Origin: Stenocarpella maydis
Taxonomy: Eukaryota; Ascomycota; Sordariomycetes; Diaporthales; Diaporthaceae
Assembly (NCBI GenBank): GCA_002270565.1
Contig: NQMI01000070.1
Coordinates: 56,883-120,882, forward strand
Direction: 5' to 3'
DNA length: 64,000 bases
Shown here: positions 11,214 through 23,865 of the stretch, one piece after another
Layout of the letters: every line of letters begins with the position of its first letter
How positions within the stretch are numbered: the first letter of the stretch is position 1
Translations under genes and position numbers: made by a program
Notes under the pieces: generated by a model
The model's database searches: none
Told to the model about the DNA's origin: nothing
The model's input: only the letters and a program-made list of their open reading frames with translations

Positions 11214-12975
11214 ATGTCGAATAATCACGAACCTCCCGGCCATGGCATGGACAGTGTTTCCTTGGCTACGGCCCAGCACTCGGTCATGGGGGAGAAAAAT
11301 GTCGTCAAGCCAAATGCTCAAGCGCAGCAAGCTGCGTCCGAGGAGAAGACCATGACCCTACGCCAGGCCCTCAGGTTATACCCAAAGGCTGTTGGATGGT
11401 CTGCCCTCCTCTCCACAACATTGATCATGGAAGGTTACGACCTGGCTCTCCTCGGCTCGCTTTATGCCTCCCCCCAGTTCAACATGAAATTTGGTGCTTG
11501 GAATGATTCAACCGGAGAGTACGCCGTGCCGGCATCATGGCAGTCTGCCCTGTCTAACGGCGCCAGGGCCGGCGAAGTGGTCGGCCTGCTCATTAATGGC
11601 ATTGCATCCGACCGGTTTGGGTATCGAAAGACAATGCTTGCCTCCTTGATAGCCATGATTGTATTCATATTTGTGGTATTCTTCGCACCAAATGTCCAGA
11701 TCCTGGTACTCGGGGAGGTGCTCTGTGGCATACCATGGGGGGTCTTTCAAACACTCAGTACAGCCTATGCTTCAGAAGTCAGCCCTGTCATTTTGAGACC
11801 TTACTTAACTACATTTGTCAACATGTGCTGGGTCATGGGCCAGTTCATTGCCGCAGGCGTCAACCGGGCTTCTGTCACTCGTGGTGACCAGTGGGCTTAT
11901 AAAATCCCATTCGCCATACAGTGGCTTTGGCCACCACTCATTCTCGCCGGGATTCTCTTTGCCCCAGAAAGGTGCGTCAGACACACACACTGCAGCGAGA
12001 TCTCGTCTGACTTGCCCACAGCCCCTGGTGGCATGTGCGCCAGGGAGACAGTCAAGGTGCGAAGCGAGCACTGCTGCGACTAACTTCCAAGAACCGTCCG
12101 GATTTTGACCCGGACGACACTATCGCCATGATTGAGCATACCAATGACCTTGAAAAATCTCTCAAAGCTGGGACTACTTACTGGGATTGCTTCAGGGGCG
12201 TCAACCTGCGGCGCACCGAGATCGTCTGCATTCTGTGGATTGGCCAAACAATGACCGGCCAGAACCTGATGTGCGTGTCTCACTCATCCAGCAATACTGT
12301 TCGCAATACTAACGCTGACGCTCCCTTAGGGGCTACTTCTCATACTTCATGTCACAAGCTGGAATGGATATAGTCCATTCCTTCGATTTGAGTCTTCCTC
12401 AGATGGCACTGGGCTTGATTGGCACCGCAGGATCATGGTGGCTCATGCACAAATTCGGCCGCCGGACCATCCACCTCTGTGGCGTCACCACTTTGTTCAC
12501 CATCTTGCTCATCATTGGCTGTATCTCTTTCTCCACAACCAATGCGTCTCTTTGGGCGACGGGGGCATTGCTAATCACCTTTACCTTCTTCTACGACTTT
12601 ACTGTCGGCCCAGTCACGTACTCGCTCATCTCCGAGCTCTCTTCCACCCGCCTAAAAGCCAAGACTATCGTCTTGGCCCGCTCGCTCTACAACATCAGCA
12701 ACATTGTCGTCAACGTCTTGACCAATTATCAGCTGAGCAAAGCTTCATGGAACTGGGGAGCCCGCACAGCTTTCTTCTGGGCGGGTACTTGCGGTTGCGT
12801 AATGGTGTGGGTATACTACCGCCTGCCTGAGCCTCGAGGCAGGACTTACGGAGAGCTGGACCTGCTCTTTGAGCACCGCGTTTCAGCCCGAAAGTTCAAG
12901 ACAATTAAGGTTGATCCTTATAGCCAGGAAGCCGGGACTGCTGACTTACCAAACGCAAATCTCGGCGATAAGTAA
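11214..12975 (+). CDS. MFS alpha-glucoside (maltose) transporter
   Basis: Three exons (11214-11971, 12022-12270, 12330-12975) with introns of 50 and 59 nt give 550 aa, the usual size for a 12-helix sugar porter. ATG at 11214 is the first in-frame ATG, giving MSNNHEPPG. Landmarks: a hydrophilic N-terminus, GYDLALLGSLYASPQF in helix 1, SDRFGYRKTM (MFS loop 2-3 signature), SPWWHVRQG reconstituted across intron 1, GQTMTGQNLMGYFSYF across intron 2, and LPEPRGRTYGELDLLFEHR after the last helix (PETKGR-like). This is the pattern of Mal61/MalP-type alpha-glucoside:H+ symporters in the plasma membrane. The divergent alpha-glucosidase supports maltose or a related disaccharide as the substrate; the sugar itself is inferred. 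Confidence 0.92.
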
Positions 12976-13481
12976 TGGCATAAGGAACTTCTGAAACTCG
13001 TTGGAGGCAATGCCTCGGTTGAATTTCGGAAAAATGGAACAAATTCTTATGTGGAAGTTGCTGTTCTCGCACTGTGAACCTGTAATATCTCGTCCCGTCA
13101 GTTTGTGTATCTTATTTCATACATCTGGTACATAGCTGCTCAATATTGCCCATGCCCATGAGACCCGTCTACTTAGGTGTACCGGCTACAGGGGTTTGAG
13201 ATCAATGAGCATCGATACAGAACCTGGATAGAGAAAAGAAAATAGGAGCCTGGGGAGAATAACGTCTAAACATAGACATCCTAGTTGCCGTTGGATGATT
13301 ATATGATGCTTGTGTAATGTCATAAGATAATAGTGGATGGTTCCAAAAATTTTGCCTGTGGTGCCATTTCACATTGGACTTCATGGAGTGTGTATTCAGG
13401 TACGGCTCAAGCCTCAGGTTGTTGAGCCAGATATAGTCTTTCTCATAAAGAGAACATTAAATATTGCCAAAATTTGATTAT
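12976..13481. other. Intergenic region
   Basis: 3' flank of the transporter. One minus-strand open frame (13202-13384) has no protein-like character. No RNA gene is seen. Confidence 0.6.
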
Positions 13482-13912
13482 TCAGAATCCCCCCAGGGTG
13501 ATATTAAAATGAAATTCTTGCTCTCCAATGTCGTCATTCATTCCATGGCCTGGGAGAAATGTTAACTGAACCACTCCGATTCCCGCTGATCTTATGTCTT
13601 CATTCAGATCCACAATCCTCCGCCCAATCTGTCCAAATTTTGTCGTATGGTAAATGCGATTGAACTCTGTCTGCTCTGTCGATCCGTCATCCACTCGACG
13701 TATTCTAAGCTTTCGATTATATGCAGTATGCAAGCCCACCTGATGTTTGCATAAACTGTTCTTCTGGTTTCCGTCAAATCTTCCTCTTCAACTTCGCAAA
13801 ATAATAGAGTCCTAAGTGAGATCATATCCTTTCTCAAGGAAACCGACCAAAACTTCGAAATGAGCTCGCTTGCATACGGTCTTTGGGGCACACTTCTCGT
13901 GTCATAAATCAT
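13482..13912 (-). pseudogene. Hypothetical gene fragment, probably broken
   Basis: Two overlapping minus-strand frames look coding: one starts at 13912 (MIYDTRSVPQRPYASEL, then ISKFWSVSLRKDMISLRTLLF), the other ends at 13482 (FNRIYHTTKFGQIGRRIVDL, then SAGIGVVQLTFLPGHGMNDD). They can be joined only by a 35-nt GTGGGC...TAG intron near 13707-13741, shorter than is normal in fungi, or by a frameshift. Further possible coding lies upstream at 14160-14402. I do not recognise the family. Confidence 0.35.
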
Positions 13913-15226
13913 GTGTATGCGTAGGACAACCCTGCAAAAAGGAACTTTTAGTCATTGGACGCCAAGAACAATACCTAGGTATCTTTGACCCGCGTTCAGC
14001 TGAAACAGCTTCGAAATATGACCTAGAATGGACCGGATCAATGACCAAGATTAAATACCTGAATTATGGTAGAGCGTGCGTAAAAAGACTGACAATTGAA
14101 GATGCTAGGGGTCTCTGATTTTTCCGGTTTACGGAGTCTTACAGCTGATAGTAGTCCTGTCACACACCGAAAGCTGCAATGGGAATACTCGCTCTCGGTG
14201 TTGGAAAAATAATATTGTAGACATTGGTGAGCCAGCCGGAATTGCAATGGGGCTCGTCGTCATGTGATAGAGCGATGATATAACCAAGTTCTTGCAGCGA
14301 TTGTTGGAGCAACGGAACTGGCAGTGATGAAAGTGCAAGATTGTTGGTATTAGGGTGTTGGTTACCCCGTGGACCGCTACCGCTGCCGAATCCGAGGCAC
14401 ATATCGAGAACAAGACTGGAGCCTGGGTTTTACTCTCGTTATTCTTGTATTATTTGGTGTTGATATTGAAAAGTGCTTTAGCGCCAACAATGATTCGCTA
14501 CTGGGTCAACGGGTCCAACAGCATACCGCCAGGACCATGAAGATTGATGAACACCTGATGAAGCACAGAGAGATCTAAAAGATTTCTGATGGTAAGGGCT
14601 ATGGTGGACTGGTGTGGAACGAGACTACATGGTAATTGTATATACTACCTCCCTTTTTATATGCAGAGGTGGTTGGAGCGGTGATTCACGCTCTTTGGGT
14701 GCTAACCTTAGATGAAGGCCATACTCAGTTAGGCGTAAAGTTGAGCTTGCGGAGCCATTCACTCGAGCGGAATGAGATGGCCTAAATTTGTAGAGCTGAA
14801 TCACTAGTCTGAGGTGTATCACCTGCGGCGAAAATGACTTAGACCATCTTCGATCATGGTGCTTGTCCCAGCCCCGAGATCAGACCGATGACATTGTGCT
14901 TAACCTCGTATTGAACTCATAGTGAAGCTTGTAAATGCATGAATTGTATGATCCAATGCCTGTTTGCTTATGTTTATCGTGAAGTTATTGTCTCCAGCAT
15001 CCCTTCTGTCTCCTCGCCTTATACACTCTATTCCACTCGTTACACTCTGTTGCGTCAGAGGCTCCTCTTCCTTTGCTTACTTATTAGAGCAAGAGCACTC
15101 TTGCAGAACGTGCCTCCTACGATTTCTGGATGGCTCGTTCTCAGTATCTTTACTTGTATATCAAATACCAGAGTACCATATGCCGAATCAGGAGGTGCGC
15201 TAAATATAGGCCGGGGAAACACCGGC
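13913..15226. other. Gene-poor region
   Basis: Short open frames on both strands, none with convincing protein features. The minus-strand frame at 14160-14402 (ELGYIIALSHDDEPHCNSGW) could be an upstream exon of the broken gene next to it. TACCTAGGTA occurs at about 13973. Confidence 0.4.
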
Positions 15227-15596
15227 TTAGGCCCAGGAATTACCCACCCATGGGTACCTGTACACGGACTTTGGGTCTAGGACCCAAATTATATATTTAA
15301 TTACCTATAGGTGCTTAATTAACTATAAATAATTAAAGACCTATATATCTAAAAAATACTTAAATAAATATTTATAACTGATTAATATTAAAAATATTAT
15401 AATTTATATTTTAATAATATCCGCCTGTTTTATAAAGATTATTAATTATAATAAGAATTTGTTTTTCAAATAATATAAAGCTTTCTTTCCTCCTCCTAAA
15501 AGTATTAAAATATATATCATAAGAATAATATTTAATAATATAGCTAATACAAAGTAAAATAATAAAATTTAAAAATATTAAGTTTTTAAATATTTA
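15227..15596. repeat. MITE-like terminal motifs entering AT-rich DNA
   Basis: GGCCCAGGAATTACCCA starts near 15230 and GGACCCAAATTATATA near 15280, the same two terminal words that bound the 310-bp insert at 3994-4303, here close together. Immediately after them the composition drops to AT-rich and stays so until 35.5 kb. This marks the gene-island border. Confidence 0.45.
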
Positions 15597-16064
15597 TATA
15601 ATGATCAAAGGGGTTTCCAAATACGTAATCCTGAAAGATCAAAGGTTTATATTCGGAATATGTTGTTAGGCGGTTATTAAGCAATATTATTAACTAACAA
15701 TAATCACTAGCTATAAGGCTATCCAATGCTGGGATTGAATACTTAGATTAATAACTGAAGAGTCTGTTTTATGAAAGCTATCTATTATGGTGATAACCAT
15801 GTGATTATATACTCCAACTCTTTAGTAGCTCGCTAGCTTATAAGGCAAGCCTGCAAGTCGTGATATGAGGCTTGAAGGATGCCTCTTCGAGCTGGCTTGT
15901 ATAGCTTACAACCGAGCATTACAAGCCAGACCCTAACCCTGAATCTGGGTATACCATACTAACTCCGCTATTAAGGTCCTACGGGGTTGCATTGTGGCAT
16001 ACATCTTTGATATCTTTAGGCCTGCAAACTGAGGTCCGGGGTGCTAGCGTATTGATTCATAATA
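15597..16064 (-). repeat. 3' LTR of chromovirus copy 1
   Basis: Starts TATAATGATC and ends CATAATA, RIP-altered forms of TGTAATGATC and CATAACA. It carries the family core and a telomere-like CCCTAACCCT at 15931-15940. Its variable part differs strongly from that of the partner LTR at 23397. Confidence 0.8.
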
Positions 16065-16546
16065 CTATCTCCCTCCTTACTTTTTTTATCCTTAAAAGTG
16101 ATCTATAAGCTATCCTTACTTATTATGCTTTTTATTTATATCTTCCTAATTTATTATATTATTTAGAGTTAAGGATTCTTAGGTTTCCAAGTTATCTTAT
16201 TACTTTAAGAAAGTTAAGTAGCATGACTCCCTATTATCCACTATTTTATAGGGCGCTGTTATGATGCATCCTTGTTCTTCCTGCAAGGCGTAGGGCATTG
16301 AGTCCTGTGAGGTTTTAGAGGAGGTTTCCAATCATTATGCTAAATACGTTTAATAATAGCGAATAAAGTGCAATATCCTGGAGCTTAATAACTTAAAGGA
16401 CCTTTTATATATCTCAGCCTAATATTAGAAACTGGAGGATGAGATTAAAGAATTAAAGGAGAAGCTCCTCTATTTATGTAAGCAGAAGCATATGAAGTAT
16501 GAGAAAATATTGCAGGTTGTTCGCTATGGTTTATTGAACTTAAATG

Positions 16547-17172
16547 TCTGATGAATTTGTGCTATAGAATAGCATTCAGTTCAGCGTGTGTGTGTTTCGG
16601 CAGGGTCGCAGTATGGTGCTCTGAGGCGAATTGGGACGATTGACAATGGTCTGGACAACTTTGTATTGAATTAAGTTGGGCTTCTGTAAGCCCTCCTTAT
16701 ATACCCTCCGACCCTGTCTCACCCCTGGGCACGCTGCGGTAGGCTCTGGTGCAAATTTGCAAATGCCGGAGAATTCGCCCTTCCAACACACCATCTTTAG
16801 TTCCAAGCCACCAGCCAACCATAGCCCTGGTAATGCCCAAATTAAGTACATACAAACTTCAGAAATCAAGCTATCTAATGCACTAAGTTATATACTTTTT
16901 GGGTAAGAAATAAGGGTAATGCAGAGGTCTGAATTAAGGTGCAAATGCAGGCCAAAATAATCGACTCACGGCCACCAAACTCATCTTGCGTCNTTATGGC
17001 CACCAAACTTATCTTGCGTTACGCACGCACTGGGCGTACTTAGCGAAAATCGCCTGACTCGCAAGTCTAGGGTAACTCCTTGCTAGAAAGTCTAGGGTAA
17101 CTCCTTACAATGAAGTCTAGGGTAACTCCTTGCACGGAGTACCAACGCCCTGCTGAGCGGTTCCGTTTAACA
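16547..17172. mobile_element. 626-bp insertion with 5-bp target duplication
   Basis: Sequence of normal GC content inside the RIP-scarred element, starting TCTGATGAAT and ending GTTTAACA, flanked by AAATG direct repeats (16542-16546, 17173-17177). The sister element lacks it near 26070, so the empty site is known. It carries TATATA near its middle and three tandem copies of AGTCTAGGGTAACTCCTT near its right end. On the minus strand it starts TGTTAAAC, so it may be a solo LTR of another family. A single N at 16993 sits beside a 25-30 base local duplication that the second copy at 38476 lacks. Open frames inside show no protein character. Confidence 0.7.
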
Positions 17173-20100
17173 AAATGAGTTGGATTATGTGGAGAAAGAG
17201 AAGGCTGAAGCTGAGTAGAAGCGGATTACTGAGCAATCCGCTAGGGTTGTGGGTTGCAACTCTATAGAGGAGGCTAGTAGGATGGTAGTGTAAGAAGTAT
17301 AGCTGCATTCTAAGGGGGCAGTAGGTGTTTTTAATTAGAGTTCTATAATGGATGCTAATACTAATTGGGAAAAGTTTCTTAATATTAGTAGTGAAGGAAA
17401 TGCACCTATAGATAGCTTATCTGGTGCCTGATTTTATTTGGTAGATGAATATACTGATAAGTTTGTTTTTAACTGGTAAGGCATTTTAACTGGTAGGGCG
17501 TTTTGCTGATTAATGGTCTGACTGGTTGAGCGGCCTGCATGGTTTCTACTGGTTAAGCAGTCAACTAGTTTTACTGCTGGGCCGTTCAGTGGGCCTATTG
17601 GATTTTCTAGGCTGTTTATTAGTTGTTTCAGCTAAGGCTGGGTTCTAAGTCTTAAAATCCTTTAAGAGTTGCCTATAGTACGTGAGGTTCTATCCTAGTT
17701 CCTATATATTTTTACTAGTATTATATCCCTTCTATTTAATTAGGTACTCTATTATTCTTTAGTGTTATCTTGAGTCTATAATCTTTTCTACTTTATATTG
17801 CTTATTATATTTATTAATAGTTTCAATCTATATTTCGAGTTTCACATTTTTTGGTACTAGTTTAAGAAGAGAAATATAGAAATTATTATATTATCTTATT
17901 CCCTTAGGTAGTAAGAGCTTATAGTTGGTATCTGATTGTTTCTTTAGAATTTTAAATGGGCTGATTTTCTTATAGTTAAGCTTATTGCTAGGGCGCTTAG
18001 TCTTGGTATTTCAGTGAAGAAGGTAAACCTTATCTCTCTCCTTAAGAATTAGTCCCTTAATTCTTTTCTAAGTTGCATATTTCATTATTTATTCTTATAT
18101 AAAAGAAAGTTCTATCTAAATATCCTTCTAGATTTATCTAATTTATATTGCTTTCTGCTCTACTAATTCCGCTAGAGTATTATTTAGTAGTAACTTATAG
18201 TATACCTAAAGTTTATATCCATAAAGTATAAAGAAAGATAACTATCTAATTGTGCTAGTTGTTGCACTATTATAGGCAAACTATACTAGTGGTAACAGTT
18301 TAACCCAATTATCCTGTAACTAGTTGATATAGTGTCTAAGGTATTATTCTATAATCTGGTTAATTCATTCTATTTATCCATCCATCTGTAGGTATGCTAT
18401 TGTTAAGAGCTTGTATTTTACTCCGAGCTATTTTATTAATAATTTCTAGAAGTTTAATGTAAAGAGCTTATCTCTATCTAAGATGATCTTATATGGTATT
18501 CCATGGTTACTCATAATGATTTATAGAAATATATATATAAGTTCTTATGCTATACTAGCTTCCTTATATGGTATGAAGTATACATACTTGCTCAGTCTAC
18601 AAACCACTACTAGAATACTGTTATATAGTACTCCAGTTAAGGGTTTTTATAAAAGAGGTAGCTTAATAATGAAGTTTAGACTAATGGATGATTATATAGT
18701 TATAGGTACTGGTAGGGGTTTTAGTAATCTATATGGTTTGTGCCTGGAGGCCTTGTTTTTATTACATGAGTTACATTTACTGATGATAGTCTGAACCTTT
18801 TCCTTGAGTTTGGGAATCTAGTGGGTCCGCTGGATTCTCTTAATGGTTGCTACTACTCCTTAGTGGCTATATGCTGGTGCCTCATATATTTCCTTAATTA
18901 ATTCATCTTATTCTTTGGGATCTATAGGGGTTTTTCTGGTTTGGAAGTTAATTCTGATTGTAGCGTTAAGTTTTTAATTGAGAACGGGGCTTCTATCTTC
19001 TTAAGTTTTAAATACTATTTATTCTATAGGTAAATCTTTATTCTAGTGGTCGGGCCTTTAGCTAAGCGTGTCTACTCTTGCGTTTTTAGCTCTATTTATA
19101 TGAATAACCTTAATATTGAATTATAATAAGAATTCTATATATCTAATCTATTGCTTGTTAAGAGTTTTAGTTATTGTAAACGTTGTGAGATTCTTGTGAT
19201 CCATATAGAGTTTGATCTGCTTTTTAGCTCCTATAAGGTAGTGCTACCATTCCTGGAATGCATATATTATAGCTATGAATTGTTTGTCTGGTATAGTGTA
19301 ACGGGTTTTTAATTTATTAAATTTCTTACTGAAGTTTGTAATAATATGTGTCCTTTCTTGTTTATCTTTTTGAGTGAGTTTTCTGCTTATAACATTATCT
19401 GAGGCATCTATATGGATTTTAAATTCCTTCCTTGGGTCTGCTTCCTTAAGTATAGGGTCTCCTATAACCTTATCCTTAAGTATCTAAAAAGCTCATTATT
19501 TAGTATCTATCTACCTAAAGATATAATCTTTCTTAGTAAGGTCTGTTAATGGTTTTGCAATATTATTATATCATGTGATAAATTATTAATAGAAGTTAGT
19601 ATATTTGAGGAATGCTCTAATATCCTTAATGTTTATAGGGGTTGGCTATTCCTTGATTGCTTTGACTTTTCCTTCTTGCATCTTGATTTTTCCTGGTTTG
19701 ATTGTGTACCCAAGGTAGTTGACTTTTTGTGTGTGCTAGCTGCACTTTTCTGGTTCTACTAGGAGATTAGCATCCTGAAGTTTTTAGAGAACCTTTTTAA
19801 TATATTTCTTATAATCATTGAGGTTTTCTGAGAAGATAAGAATGTTATCTAAGTAGGCAATAATAAAGATATTAAGGTATTTACTTAAGATTTGGTTGAT
19901 TATTTTCTAAAATAATGCAGGTGTATTAGTTAATCTAAAAGGTATAACTATTATTTTATAATATCTGTAGCGTGTCCTAAATACTATTTTCCATTCTTCT
20001 TCTTCCTTTATTTAAATAAGGTTATATCCATGCTTTAAGTTGAGTGTTATAAACCATTTTGCTCCTCTAAGTTGGTCCTATAGTTCCTTGATAAGTGGGA

Positions 20101-23100
20101 GAGGGTATTGGTTTTTAATTATGATATTATTTAATTGTTGGTAATTTATATAAAGTTATAGCTTGCTATTCTTCTTTAGTATAAAGAGGATTGGGTATCT
20201 AGCTGGTAATTGCAATAGCTTGATGAATTCCTTCTGGAGATTTTTATTAAGGTATTCCCTAAGTGCCTTAAGTTATTCTTCATTAAGTCTATAGATAGGC
20301 TTGAACTAGGGTGTTATTCTGGGTTTCAATGATATTTTATAGTCCTATTGCGTGTATTATAATAATATAGTATTGAGTCGTTCTTAGAATACTTTCTTAA
20401 ATTCATAATAGTCTTCTGGTATTTATATTAGTCTATTAGTCCTATCTCCTTCTCTTTCTTTTTTTAGGTAAAGGAGGTATTGTTATGTTTCCTGTATTGT
20501 GTGTTAACTAGTTGTATTAGAGTGGCGATCTCCTGACTGGCTTTGGTCCTTCTGTAAGGTGCTTAAGTAGCCTAGTTCTTCTCTGTCTTCCTGGAGTTAG
20601 GCCTTTTATCCGCTCCCAGAGGTATTCGTGGGTCCATTTGAGTGCATTACCTATTCGCTATCCTTAGTGATGTGACTCCTTCCCTTGCTATTGATTGCAA
20701 CCTTCTTCTGGAGAATAGCATTATCCCAAAAGATCTAGCTAGTAATCCAATTAATTTAGGGATTATTCTTTCTTAACTAAGGTATTCCCAAGATCAACTA
20801 ATAATTTACTATCTTAGTAATATTAAATAATAGTGATTCCATGTAGTTATGAATCCAAACTAAGAGGGGATTAGTCTCTATATTGATAACTCCATTGCTA
20901 TAAGATACTTTAGTTCCATCCACTATGTTAAGTCTGTAGGGTTCCCTTTTCTTATGCCATAATAGGTAATATTTATTTACTACCTTTAGGGAAATGAAAT
21001 TCCCTTGTGCTCTACTATCAATAAGTGCTAAGCATTATATGTGTCCTAGCTCTACCTATACTATTAGGTGGCTGTAGTTGCTCATTATTGCGCACAAGTA
21101 CTTTGTGATGTAGTTGGTTGCTGCCTAAGGCTTTATAGATAGCCTTTCTAGTTTTTTAACTATTTATCTGCAGCTAGGACCTCCTTGATGCTCTCAAGAT
21201 TTTGCTTTATAATATTTTATGATTCTTATAGGTTATTAACTAGCTATTATAGGCTGTAATCTTATTCCTTTATTGTTATAGTTTTGAGCAGCAGCTCCTA
21301 CTATCTTAATAGATGCTAGTCTTAAGCTTTATTAAGTATGTGTACCTTATAAGTTGGTTTATTATAATTTGCCCATCCGTTAGGGTTCTGGAGGCATTCT
21401 AAAGGTGTATAGGAGTCCAGCCTCATTAGGGCGTGTTCCGTCTTATTATGTTTTTAATATAGGTGCTAGTTCTTAAAATCATTATGCTTATATATATGTT
21501 TAATATCCTTACCTAGATATCATTAGAGAAACTATCTATACTTGGTTCTTTCCCTTATATATTCCTTGTATTTATTATAAATATAGGATACCTAAGAGAT
21601 GTCTTTATATTTGTTATATAATAGATATATGCATCCCGTATCTCCTAGTCTCCTATATTCCTGGGTAGGTTATCCTATAGTTTCTTCAAAAGGCCTCCCT
21701 ATAATTATAACCGCTATAATATTAGTTCTTAGGGCTAGAAGGGGCACTTATCCTAGGTAGTCTTATAGTTCCTTCCACTAGGTTTGTAGCGCAAGTAGGG
21801 CCTAAGGGACAGGCTTTCCTTCTATCCTGGGGTCAATCTGTAAGAGCTCCTCCCTATTTCCTACTGCTAGGGTTCTTCCCTGCTTCCCTAAAGCATTCTT
21901 AGGAAACTATCTGGTAGCCTCCTTATTGCTGTAGTAAGTGGCATAGCTATTATTAAAGCAAGTTATCTAATTAAGCAATACATATGCCTTTCTAGGGTTC
22001 TGGGGATTCTTTATTAGTGGGATAGGCTGCTATTATGCTTTATTTTTTTAATGTTTTTTGCATTAGGATTTGGTATATTAGGAGAAGTATAGACTGTTAT
22101 AAAGGTCTTCCTCATTAGGGTTATAACAGTTGTATCCTTTATCTGGGTCTTAGTCTGGGTATACCTAATATTAATTATATATTATTATTCTATAAATGCA
22201 GTATTTATTTGTAAGTTCCCATTGCAATTTGGACCTAGGTAGTCCTTGCATATTGTAAGTGGCTATACTAGCTTGGCGGGTAGCTTTATTAGCCTATCGG
22301 GTTCCCTCAGGTACTAACTTCTAGTCCCTATTTTTCTTTAGAGCCCGGCATTTTAAGGCAAAGTATCCCATCTTATTGTAGTTATAATATTTAATGTTTT
22401 TCTTATCCTTATATTAGGCAATATCCAGTTCTATAGGTCCTGTGTGCTATCCCTATTAGGTGCTTGGCTTTTAATACTTCTTTCCTGTGTTGGATTTATA
22501 CTTATAGAATGTGGTTCATTTAGAAGTTCGTCCTTTCTTTTCTAAGTATCGTTTATAGAGTCTGTTATTGATCTAGATAGCCATTTCCATATAGTGTAGA
22601 AAATCATTAGGTTGGTTTATAACTTTGCTAAGTTCATCCTTTACTTTATCCTTTAATCTGTAGTAGAATATAAATTTCTTTATATTATTGATATAGTTGA
22701 TTTTAGTATAAATTCGCTAGAATTCTGCTGCATAGTTAATTGCTAAACCGTACTATTTGTAATTTGCTAGGTCCCTTTCTGCCTGCTGTTCTTTATTTGG
22801 GTCTTAAAATAGGGACCTAAGGGTATCCTTATAGCCTTTATAGCTGCTGAAAATCTGCTGCATTTCGAGCTTACAGGCTTTAAATAACTCCACATTAATA
22901 AAGTTGGTTAGGTAGGGTTTGAATTAAGCTAAAGCTCATCCTTTGAGGAAAGAGGATATATGTATAACCCTTTTTCCACTAGGCTGTATATCTAGCCCAT
23001 AAAAGCACTAGTAGGCCCTAACCTATATTAGGTGTGCCTGAAGTTATCTAGTAGTTCTATTATAGGGGGCTAGAGTATTAAGCTTAATATATTCCTTTAT

Positions 23101-23396
23101 TTGGATTAGGGTGTTAATAATATTGGCTCTAGCTTAAAGAGTGGTAATCTCCTATTGAAGCTATTTAACTTCTGCGTTGTGTTAAGCTTGACCTTCTATA
23201 AGGAGGTGTAACTACCTAATCTTATTAACTAGTTTCTGGATACAGGGGTCCATAGCCTCATTATTAGCAAGTTCATCCAGTTTGTAGAGGAGGTTGCAGG
23301 TAGGGGTAGTTATTCTGGAGTCCAACATTATAAAGGGTTTTATATGTAATATTGCTTAAAGTCCGCATAATAACGTATGAATAAGAGTTATTAAAA

Positions 23397-23865
23397 TGTA
23401 ATAATTAAAGGGGTTTCCAAGTATATAATCCTAAAAGATTAAGGGTTTATATTTAGAATATATTATTAGGCGGTTATTAAGTAATATTATTAACTAATAA
23501 TAATTACTAGCTATAAGGCTATTTAATATTAGGATCGAATACTTAGATTAATGACTAAAGAGACTGTTCTATGAAAGCTATCTACTGTAGTGATGATTAT
23601 ATCCTTATATATTCCAACTCTTTAGTTGGCTTATTGTTGCTTACTCGATCTCAGATGAGCACTTGCAGCCATTGCTTGCTGTTGCTCACGGGTGCTCGCG
23701 TGAGCATTGTTGAGCTTGTGGGTCTGCAGCCCTAACCCTGGGCCTCTGGGTTAGACCGTACTGTTTTAGCGGCTGGGGTCCTGCGGGGTCGTGTCGTGGT
23801 GTTCGTTTTGGATGCCTGGGTCCTCAAATGGGTCCCTGGGGTACCATTTGTGTTGGCTCATAACA
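23397..23865 (-). repeat. 5' LTR of chromovirus copy 1
   Basis: Starts TGTAATAATT and ends CATAACA. The core matches the other LTRs. The variable part is GC-rich (gtgctcgcgtgagc) and unlike the partner LTR. Telomere-like CCCTAACCCT lies at 23730-23739. Confidence 0.8.

Larger units (their letters stand above)
15597..23865 (-). mobile_element. Ty3/gypsy chromovirus copy 1, RIP-inactivated
   Basis: An LTR-bounded element read on the minus strand. From its 5' end (right): gag ATG at 23328 (MLDSRITTPTCNLLYKLDEL), a zinc knuckle near 22345-22392 whose CCHC reads Y-Y-Y-C, reverse transcriptase with YLDN in place of YLDD at 19844-19855, an integrase tail (INQIIE, YLRHYIN) near 18300-18390, a GPF-like module near 17890-17990, and a chromodomain (IEYLI, GYNTSKNI, RQLLKDFK) near 17645-17805 whose Trp codons are stops. 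A purine tract (AAGGAGGGAGAT) adjoins the 3' LTR. Nonsense codons throughout make it dead. It is interrupted by a later 626-bp insertion at 16547. Confidence 0.85.

Noticed and set aside
16576..16869. 97-codon minus-strand ORF inside the 626-bp insert, also open at 38510
   Set aside because: Both copies stay open only because they are nearly identical; no protein-like features, and the tandem repeats and TATA-like word suggest regulatory or LTR sequence.
17060..17135. Three short tandem units considered as a CRISPR-like array
   Set aside because: Units are directly adjacent with almost no spacers, in a fungal transposon; simple tandem repetition.
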